From Clostridia bacterium (lineage in GTDB: Bacteria > Bacillota > Clostridia > Christensenellales > DUVY01), in assembly GCA_026001225.1 (NCBI GenBank), contig BNZQ01000019.1, forward strand, positions 1-34,921: a DNA stretch of 34,921 nucleotides, in the 5' to 3' direction. Both the position numbers and the translations under genes were made by a program. Positions 30,066 to 34,921 of this stretch are shown here, one piece after another (the first letter of the stretch is position 1; every line of letters starts with the position of its first letter). The notes beneath the pieces were generated by a model. It saw only the letters and a program-made list of their open reading frames with translations, made no database searches and was not told where the DNA came from.

Positions 30066-31247
30066 ATGTCCAATCTGTTGTCTGCGGCGTTCTCCACCTT
30101 GTCGGTTTACGACAAAGCCCCGTTGGTCTTGCTCTATCTGACGGCCGGTTTCATCGGGCTTCTTTTGATTATCGGAATGATCGTGTATTTTTCCGACAAA
30201 ACGAAATTGGCCGCGTTTACCAAAAACGCGCTTTGTATCTCGTTCGGCTATGCGATCGCGGCGATCGGCTTGATGCTGTTCCTGACCTTCGATAAGATGG
30301 TTTCGAAGGGCAGGTTCAAGCCGGCTTTGTTTTATCCTATCTTTTCGTTTATCCTGCTTGCCGTGGTTTGCGCGGCGGTGTGGTTGCTTCTTTCCCTGAC
30401 GAAGCGCGGCGCGTTGGTGAAATTCGGCAAGCTCGCTCTGATCGTTTTGGGCGGGGCAGCCGTCGTGGTTACGGTTCTTTATATGACCGTATTCAGGACG
30501 GAGATGCTCGAACTGATTCGCGGCGACGGCGCGCCGGATTTTGGCGTGAGCGCCGAGGTTTGGTCGTTCGTGTGGCTGTTCGTTCTCGCCGCGATTCCCG
30601 TCGTTCTGTATGTCCTGTTCGGCAAAAAAACGCCCGACGCGATAGCGACAAAGTCCGTCGTGTACGCGGCGGTGGCGATCGCGCTCGGCTTCGCGCTGTC
30701 GTATATGCGGATATTCTCATTACCGCAGGGCGGCTCGGTCACGTTCGCGTCGCTCCTGCCACTGATGTTCTATTCCTATCAATTCGGTATCCGCAAGGGC
30801 CTCCTCGCGGGGCTTGTGTACGGCCTGCTGCAAGCGGTTCAAGACCCGTGGATCGTACATCCCGCGCAGTTTATTTTGGATTATCCCGTGGCGTTCACGA
30901 TGATCGGGCTGACGGGACTGTTCCGGTATCTCCCTGTTTTCAAGGACAACGCACAGTTGAAATTTGTGGCGGGCGCGGTTCTCGCCCTGCTCCTGCGGTA
31001 TGCCGCGCACGTCGTCAGCGGCGTCATTTTCTTCGCGACGTACGGGTCGGAATTCGGCTACGGCGCGATCGCGTGGGGCTTTTTGTACAACCTCTTTGTG
31101 TTCGCGGACGGCGCGATAGCGATTGCGGCGGGCGCGGCTATGTTGAGCTTGAAGAGCTTCCGCGCGCAATTCTTGAAGGTCGGCGCGGACCTCGATCAGA
31201 AGTTCTCGGAGAAGGAAGCCGCCGCGGCGGATATGGAGAAGGAATAG
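30066..31247 (+). CDS. thiT: Thiamine ECF transporter S component ThiT with long membrane N-terminus
   Basis: The substrate-binding component of an ECF vitamin transporter. Residues about 195-375 match ThiT: ALGFALSYMRIFSLPQGGSVTFASLLPL, GIRKGLLAGLVYGLLQAVQDPWIVHPAQFILDYPVAF and GLTGLFRYLP. These carry the thiamine-site residues. ThiT proteins are normally about 190 residues; this one is 393. The extra N-terminal 190 residues hold about five more hydrophobic segments that I cannot assign. The C-terminal tail is charged. Start: ATG 30066 with AAGGAG 9 nt upstream. It lies under a TPP riboswitch and next to thiamine pyrophosphokinase, which fits uptake of thiamine followed by activation. Confidence 0.88.
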   Translation: MSNLLSAAFSTLSVYDKAPLVLLYLTAGFIGLLLIIGMIVYFSDKTKLAAFTKNALCISFGYAIAAIGLMLFLTFDKMVSKGRFKPALFYPIFSFILLAVVCAAVWLLLSLTKRGALVKFGKLALIVLGGAAVVVTVLYMTVFRTEMLELIRGDGAPDFGVSAEVWSFVWLFVLAAIPVVLYVLFGKKTPDAIATKSVVYAAVAIALGFALSYMRIFSLPQGGSVTFASLLPLMFYSYQFGIRKGLLAGLVYGLLQAVQDPWIVHPAQFILDYPVAFTMIGLTGLFRYLPVFKDNAQLKFVAGAVLALLLRYAAHVVSGVIFFATYGSEFGYGAIAWGFLYNLFVFADGAIAIAAGAAMLSLKSFRAQFLKVGADLDQKFSEKEAAAADMEKE

Positions 31248-31251
31248 CCGC

Positions 31252-31932
31252 GTGAAAAGGGCCGCCATCGTTTTAAACGGCGATTCGATTCCCGATAAAA
31301 TTCCCGCGCCGTACATCGTATGCGCGGACGGCGGGTACAACCTTTTGCGTGCGCGGGGGATTACGCCCGATCTTTTGATCGGGGACATGGACTCGGTCGG
31401 GGGCGCGGCCTTGCGCGAAGCGACGGACGGAAAAATCCGTATCCTGAAGTACGACGCCGTGAAAAACGAGAGCGACGGCGAGCTTGCCCTGCTCTGCGTG
31501 GCAAGGGAACAATTTACTCATATCGACATCTACGGCGCGTTCGGCGGCCGTCCCGACCACGAAGCCGCCAACCTCGCCTTGCTGATCAGGGCGCGGGAAT
31601 TGGGGCTGTGCGCGCGGATTTGCGGCGCGGCTTGCGACGTGTATTATGTGAATGCGGATGATGGAATGAAATGCGGGGAAAGCGGTCGGGGAGTCTTTTA
31701 TAAAAAGATCCCCGAAGAATCCTCGAAAATTTCCGATCAAATCCTGGTCTCGATCGTACCCTTGATCGCCATGACCTTTCGGGATTCGTTCGGCCTGCGG
31801 TACGATTTATCGGGCTTGACGATCAGGCCCGGTTCAGGCCGAGGCATATCCAATATCGCGACGACAAGCGAAATCGGTTTTACCCTGCTTTCCGGCTCCG
31901 GTTACGTATATATTATCGGAGTGGCCAAATAG
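31252..31932 (+). CDS. thiN: Thiamine pyrophosphokinase
   Basis: It transfers pyrophosphate from ATP to thiamine to make TPP. The 226-residue protein has VCADGGYNLLRARGITPDLLIGDMDSV at the N-terminal half (metal-binding DGG and GDMDS), then KNESDGELAL and FGGRPDHEAANLALL, and ends with the beta-rich thiamine-binding domain (IVPL...LRYDLSGLTI...SNIATTSEIGF). The start is GTG at 31252, 4 nt after thiT. About 25 residues longer than usual: a region near 135-160 (GESGRGVFYKKIPEESSK) is encoded in part by a palindrome at 31687-31714. A truncated palindromic element begins on its stop. Confidence 0.92.
   Translation: MKRAAIVLNGDSIPDKIPAPYIVCADGGYNLLRARGITPDLLIGDMDSVGGAALREATDGKIRILKYDAVKNESDGELALLCVAREQFTHIDIYGAFGGRPDHEAANLALLIRARELGLCARICGAACDVYYVNADDGMKCGESGRGVFYKKIPEESSKISDQILVSIVPLIAMTFRDSFGLRYDLSGLTIRPGSGRGISNIATTSEIGFTLLSGSGYVYIIGVAK
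31687..31714 (+). repeat. Palindrome inserted in the thiN reading frame
   Basis: CGGGGAGTCTTTT and AAAAAGATCCCCG form a near-perfect inverted repeat of 28 nt. The same type lies outside genes at 22305-22338 and 12117-12153. Here it encodes the peptide RGVFYKKIPE in frame, between the two domains of the kinase, where a loop is tolerated. Confidence 0.65.
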
Positions 31933-32000
31933 CACTGTTGACACGGGCTACGTTTGTCTTGCCTCCTCGTCATGTATGTCGGTATACACTTAAACAGTGC
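31932..32000 (+). repeat. Palindromic element copy E, truncated
   Basis: The left half of the family is present: ACGGGCTACGTTTGTC, CCTCGTCATGTATGTC and ATACACT, with apical stem TGTAT (31973-31977) and ATACA (31984-31988). The right inner arm is gone. Instead GCACTGTT (31932-31939) pairs with AACAGTGC (31993-32000) close to the apex. It begins on the TAG of thiN. Confidence 0.75.
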
Positions 32001-32403
32001 GGCTTGGCCGCTCGCTATATTACGGGGAAACAGCATTGTCAAACGACATAAGAAATCGGCGTAAAAAAGTCGTTACGAGCCGAACATATAGTGAGGCGCC
32101 GTAAGCCCAACCGATAAAATTTTCCCTCCGATTTAAAGCGGTTGAGATTCCGCGGGCCGCTTTCGTCCCTCTGAATGACAGCTTTTAGCGCGTTGCATTT
32201 CCCCGATACGGGCTTTCCATCAATCCATAAAGGTTATGCGTTCATGAAAGGTGAAATGACGGCAGGGCGGCCGCTTTTTTGTCATCTTGAACAAAGTGAA
32301 GAATAGCAACCGATAGACACTCCCGTCCGCTGCGCGTCCACCCCTCGAAAAGGGGAATTTTTAAATTTAAAATGACAAAGTAAAACCGATAACGGAATTC
32401 TGT
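32001..32403. other. Intergenic region between thiN and gpmI
   Basis: No gene is visible. It holds the second copy of the 95-bp repeat (32139-32232), a CATCTTGAACAAAGTGAAGAATAGCAACC stretch of the common GTCATTCTGA...CTCAACC type (about 32281), a short hairpin CCCCTCGAAAAGGGG (32341-32355) and ACAAAGTAAAACCGAT (32375-32390), which is also found after gpmI. Confidence 0.6.
32139..32232 (-). repeat. 95-bp dispersed repeat, copy 2
   Basis: The reverse complement matches 20179-20274 throughout, with scattered substitutions. It contains the TGTCATTCAGAGGGACG...GGAATCTCAACCG segment that occurs alone in other intergenic places of this window. Confidence 0.75.
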
Positions 32404-32432
32404 TTGTGCAAGGGGAACGAATATGGTATAAT
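32404..32432 (+). promoter_or_regulatory. Sigma-A promoter of gpmI
   Basis: TTGTGC (32404-32409), 17-bp spacer, perfect TATAAT (32427-32432). The transcript has a leader of about 50 nt, and AAAAGGAATCG precedes the ATG at 32490. Confidence 0.75.
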
Positions 32433-32489
32433 AATCACGGTGACTATCCTTAAACTCAAAAGGATTCTTGCGCTAAAAGGAATCGAAAA

Positions 32490-34100
32490 ATGCCAAAACC
32501 GACGGTTTTAATCATCATGGACGGATTCGGGTTAAGTCCCGAAACGCGGGGCAACGCGATCGCCGCACAGGGAACGCCCGGGCTCGACGCGTTAAAGCAG
32601 GTTTATCCGCACACGCAAATTTCGGCAAGCGGTTTGGACGTCGGGCTGCCCGACGGACAGATGGGCAACAGCGAGGTCGGACATTTGAATATCGGCGCGG
32701 GCAGGGTCGTCTATCAGGACATCACGCGTATCGATAAGGCGATCGACGACGGGGATTTTTTCGGTGTGTCCGAATTTACGGACGCGATCAAAACTGCCGC
32801 CGAAAGGGGGAAGCGGTTGCATTTGATGGGCTTGCTGTCGGACGGCGGCGTGCACAGCAGTTTAAAGCACCTGTTCGCGCTGATCGAAGCGGCGAAAAGG
32901 CGGAATTTTCCGGGCGACCGCTTGTTTATCCATTGCTTTACAGACGGGCGGGACGTGTCGCCGACGAGCGGCGCGGGCTTTATTCGGACGCTGGAAGAAT
33001 ATTTGGAAAAGGTCGGCAAGAGCATGGGCGGCGCGGGCAAACCGTACGGCAGGATCGCCACGGTTATGGGGCGTTATTACGCGATGGACCGCGACAATCG
33101 GTGGGACCGCGTTGCCGAGGCTTTCAACTGCATGACGGCGCGGACGGGAACGCACACACAAACGCCGTCGGCGGCCGCGTACGTGGAGTCGAACTATCCG
33201 CGGGAAAGAATGCCGCGCCGTGAAAGCGACAGAACCGACGAATTTATTTTGCCCGCGCAGGTCGTCGACGAGAAGAATCAGCCGATCGGGTTGATCGGCG
33301 ACGGCGACAGCGTCATCTTTTACAATTTCCGTTCCGACCGCGCGCGGGAAATTTCGCAGGCGTTTTTGTATGCGGACTTTGATAAATTTACGCGCGCAAG
33401 CGGGTATATCGACGTGCATTATACGGGCATGACGCAGTACGACGAAACGTTCAAGACGATTCATACCGCGTTCAAGCCGCAAAGCATGAAGAACACGTTA
33501 GGCGAATATGTCGCTTCCCTGCATAAAAAACAGCTTCGGATCGCCGAAACCGAGAAGTACGCGCACGTGACGTTCTTTTTCAACGGTGGAGCGGAGCGGC
33601 CCAATCCCGGCGAGGACCGCGCATTGATTCCAAGCCCCAAGGTCGCGACCTATGATTTACAGCCCGAAATGAGCGCGCGCGAGGTCACCGAACGCGTGAT
33701 CGCGGAAATCCGCAAAAACGTCTATGATTTGATCGTTTTGAATTTCGCCAACTGCGATATGGTGGGGCATACGGGGATCACGGACGCGGCCCAAAAGGCC
33801 GTCGGCGTCGTGGACGAATGCGTTTCGCTTGTCGTCCGCGCCGTTCTGTCGGCGGGCGGCGCCGCGCTGATCACCGCCGATCACGGCAACGCCGAACGCA
33901 TGGTTCAGCCCGACGGTTCGCCCAATACCGCGCACACGACCAATCCCGTGCCCTTTATTTTGGCGGGCGACGCGTTCCGCGGCGCGCGCCTGCGGGACGG
34001 CGGCCGCCTTTGCGACCTCGCACCCACGATCCTGCACGTGATGGGCTTGGCGGTTCCCGCCGAAATGACGGGACAGAGCTTGATTGTCGGTCGGACTTAA
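32490..34100 (+). CDS. gpmI: 2,3-bisphosphoglycerate-independent phosphoglycerate mutase
   Basis: This Mn-dependent enzyme of the alkaline phosphatase superfamily interconverts 3- and 2-phosphoglycerate in glycolysis. Residues: LIIMDGFGL (metal Asp), GQMGNSEVGHLNIGAGRVVYQ with the catalytic serine in NSEVGH, HCFTDGRDVSP, RYYAMDRDNRWDR, NFRSDRAREI, YAHVTFFFNGG, NFANCDMVGHTG and ITADHGNAE (metal ligands). It has 536 residues, slightly longer than the usual 510 through small internal insertions. It has its own promoter and no operon partner. Mn dependence and pH sensitivity link this enzyme type to dormancy in Bacillus spores; that is family knowledge, not seen here. Confidence 0.97.
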   Translation: MPKPTVLIIMDGFGLSPETRGNAIAAQGTPGLDALKQVYPHTQISASGLDVGLPDGQMGNSEVGHLNIGAGRVVYQDITRIDKAIDDGDFFGVSEFTDAIKTAAERGKRLHLMGLLSDGGVHSSLKHLFALIEAAKRRNFPGDRLFIHCFTDGRDVSPTSGAGFIRTLEEYLEKVGKSMGGAGKPYGRIATVMGRYYAMDRDNRWDRVAEAFNCMTARTGTHTQTPSAAAYVESNYPRERMPRRESDRTDEFILPAQVVDEKNQPIGLIGDGDSVIFYNFRSDRAREISQAFLYADFDKFTRASGYIDVHYTGMTQYDETFKTIHTAFKPQSMKNTLGEYVASLHKKQLRIAETEKYAHVTFFFNGGAERPNPGEDRALIPSPKVATYDLQPEMSAREVTERVIAEIRKNVYDLIVLNFANCDMVGHTGITDAAQKAVGVVDECVSLVVRAVLSAGGAALITADHGNAERMVQPDGSPNTAHTTNPVPFILAGDAFRGARLRDGGRLCDLAPTILHVMGLAVPAEMTGQSLIVGRT

Positions 34101-34110
34101 ATCGGTTTTA
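34087..34110 (-). repeat. 24-nt string shared with the region before murE
   Basis: The last codons of gpmI plus the first bases after its stop are identical, on the opposite strand, to 25523-25546. The match continues for ACAAAGTAAAACCGAT with a third place near 32375. It looks like the edge of a dispersed repeat that now forms the end of the gene. Confidence 0.6.
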
Positions 34111-34160
34111 CTTTGTAATTTACAATCGGTGATTATTTTTAAAACGCCAAACCGTCTTTG

Positions 34161-34244
34161 TTGTCATTCAGAGGACGCGTCAGCGTCCGTGGAATCTCAA
34201 CCTTATAAAGGAATGGATTCTTCACTTCGTTCAGAATGACATAC
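34161..34244. repeat. TGTCATTC-bordered inverted repeat after gpmI
   Basis: TGTCATTCAGAGGACG and TTCGTTCAGAATGACA face each other; the inside contains GGAATCTCAACC and GGATTCTTCACTTCG. Single halves of this unit occur near 20240, 28830, 29780, 32150 and 32281. It is a composite of two oppositely oriented units. Confidence 0.6.
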
Positions 34245-34305
34245 TTTACACGGCACGTTGTACGTCAAGGGATAATTCCGTCATAGAAATACGAGCAAAG
34301 AATAT

Positions 34306-34361
34306 AAAAAGCCCGAAAACCAAAATCTGCCCGTAAAAACGGGTTGGCTTTCGGGCTTTTT
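34306..34361 (-). terminator. Intrinsic terminator of the HPr-like gene
   Basis: AAAAAGCCCGAAA (34306-34318) pairs with TTTCGGGCTTTTT (34349-34361), and an inner CCCG/CGGG hairpin lies between. Read on the minus strand it ends in CGGGCTTTTTAT. It may also work on the plus strand and so stop read-through from gpmI. Confidence 0.85.
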
Positions 34362-34375
34362 GATTGCCGTTTAAA

Positions 34376-34606
34376 TTACTTCGTGAGAAACGATTTCAAT
34401 TCGGCAAGCAATGCGTCGGCTTTGTCGCTGTGGACTTCCAACGTGAGGGGTTTGGACAGATCCAAGCTGAAAATGCCCAAAATGGACTTGGCGTCCACGA
34501 CGAAGCGCCCGCTGCGCAGGTCTATCTCGCAATCGTACTTGTTGACGATATTGACAAATTCCTTGACATTTTCCGCTAATTTCAGTGTAATGACGGCTGA
34601 TTTCAT
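34376..34606 (-). CDS. HPr-like protein without the active-site histidine
   Basis: A 76-residue protein of the HPr fold. The second half is clearly HPr-like: FVVDAKSILGIFSLDLSKPLTLEV, with S41 at the place of the regulatory Ser46 of HPr, and ALLAELKSFL at the end. The first half lacks the GxHARPA segment, so His15, which carries phosphate in the sugar phosphotransferase system, is absent (here ENVKEFVNIV). It therefore cannot be a PTS phosphocarrier; a Crh-like regulatory role is possible, since Crh also lacks that histidine. AAGGAGGG lies before the ATG. It is transcribed alone, with its own promoter and terminator. Confidence 0.82.
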   Translation of the reverse strand: MKSAVITLKLAENVKEFVNIVNKYDCEIDLRSGRFVVDAKSILGIFSLDLSKPLTLEVHSDKADALLAELKSFLTK

Positions 34607-34639
34607 AAATCCCGCCCTCCTTTTAATTTGTTTTATAAC

Positions 34640-34668
34640 AGTATACCATGTTTTTTACAATTTGTAAA
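34640..34668 (-). promoter_or_regulatory. Sigma-A promoter of the HPr-like gene
   Basis: On the minus strand TTTACA (34668-34663), 17-bp spacer, TATACT (34645-34640). The leader is about 30 nt and includes a strong Shine-Dalgarno sequence. Confidence 0.75.
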
Positions 34669-34773
34669 CGATTTTCAATCGGCCTTTCGAAAGGTTAGGT
34701 TGTCGCTGTAAATTGCAAGTAAAAGCGCAACGGTAGGTACGTAGGATTGAGAAAGAGATGATATTGTCCTTTG

Positions 34774-34812
34774 TATTTCTTGTGTCAGCCCGGAGGGGTG
34801 ACACAAGAAATA
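34774..34812. terminator. Strong hairpin at the end of the transposase frame
   Basis: TATTTCTTGTGTCA (34774-34787) pairs perfectly with TGACACAAGAAATA (34799-34812), loop of 11. It overlaps the stop codon of the minus-strand transposase frame. It could be a terminator for that gene or part of the end of the insertion sequence. Confidence 0.5.
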
Positions 34813-34921
34813 GAAAGTTCGGTTTGAAATACGGAATGGGCGGATTTGTAGTTAAGGCGTTTACGTGGCAGGGAATTGATGCTGTAAACGATACGGTTCA
34901 GAATGTCTTGGCTCATACCCG
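34785..34921 (-). CDS. C-terminal end of a probable IS30-family transposase, cut by the window
   Basis: An open frame running in from the right edge and ending at TGA (34787-34785), about 45 codons visible. The peptide contains LNRIVYSINSLPRKRLNYKS and AHSVF, which match the conserved end of IS30-type DDE transposases (iN-RPRK-LGY-tP-evF). The last residues are encoded by the hairpin at 34774-34812, so the tail may be altered. The rest of the gene lies outside the window. Confidence 0.6.
   Translation of the reverse strand, partial: GMSQDILNRIVYSINSLPRKRLNYKSAHSVFQTELSISCVTPPG

Overview
The window comes from an endospore-forming Firmicute of the Clostridia type. It carries spoIIAA-spoIIAB-sigF, spoVAC-spoVAD-spoVAE, a stand-alone Spo0A effector domain, a SpoIIM-like membrane protein and a BclB-type collagen-like spore-surface protein. 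It also has the Firmicute gene order asp23-nusB-folD-xseA-xseB and a meso-diaminopimelate-type MurE. The DNA is moderately GC-rich, with a marked preference for G/C in third positions in the housekeeping genes. No tRNA, rRNA, CRISPR array or phage block was seen.

Layout. 0.2-3.5 kb: DUF512/radical-SAM-like protein, der, plsY. 3.6-5.4 kb: spoIIA operon (anti-anti-sigma, anti-sigma, sigma-F). 5.5-7.2 kb (minus): a large Asn/Thr-rich lipoprotein. 7.3-9.8 kb: a 34-codon ORF and the spoVA genes. 9.8-10.9 kb: a lipoprotein trypsin-like protease. 11-18 kb: pheS, pheT, polA, coaE. 18-20.1 kb (minus): glycosyltransferase and collagen-like protein. 20.7-24.8 kb: asp23, an AmaP-like membrane protein, nusB, folD, xseA, xseB. 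25.7-29.7 kb: murE, mraY, lone Spo0A-C, SpoIIM-like. 29.9-31.9 kb: TPP riboswitch, ThiT with a long N-terminal extension, thiamine pyrophosphokinase. 32.4-34.1 kb: gpmI. 34.3-34.9 kb (minus): an HPr-like protein and the 3' end of a probable IS30-type transposase.

The genes themselves are mostly standard. The unusual part is the intergenic DNA. The strongest signal is a family of about 125-bp palindromic elements, with four full copies and one truncated copy. All share the conserved core GTCATGTA-GTC-...-ACACTCC, their arms differ from copy to copy yet still pair, and the apical stem shows compensatory changes. Four of the five start on the stop codon of the preceding gene, and one splits spoIIAA from spoIIAB. 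Other repeat families include a roughly 162-bp MITE with AAT target duplications (three copies), a GAAAACTGAAAAGTG-bordered element (two copies), a GGGGAAAC-type short palindrome (three copies, one inside the thiN reading frame) and a roughly 95-bp repeat (two copies). A second genome-wide trait is that several genes (plsY, pheS, asp23, murE, the glycosyltransferase) have a -10 box only 6-9 nt before the start codon. That predicts leaderless or nearly leaderless mRNAs.

Functionally, the window joins forespore transcription control (SpoIIAA/AB/sigma-F), dipicolinic acid uptake (SpoVA), spore surface (collagen-like protein plus probable glycosyltransferase), cell-wall precursor synthesis (MurE, MraY), thiamine salvage (ThiT, ThiN under a TPP riboswitch) and basic replication, translation and glycolytic genes.
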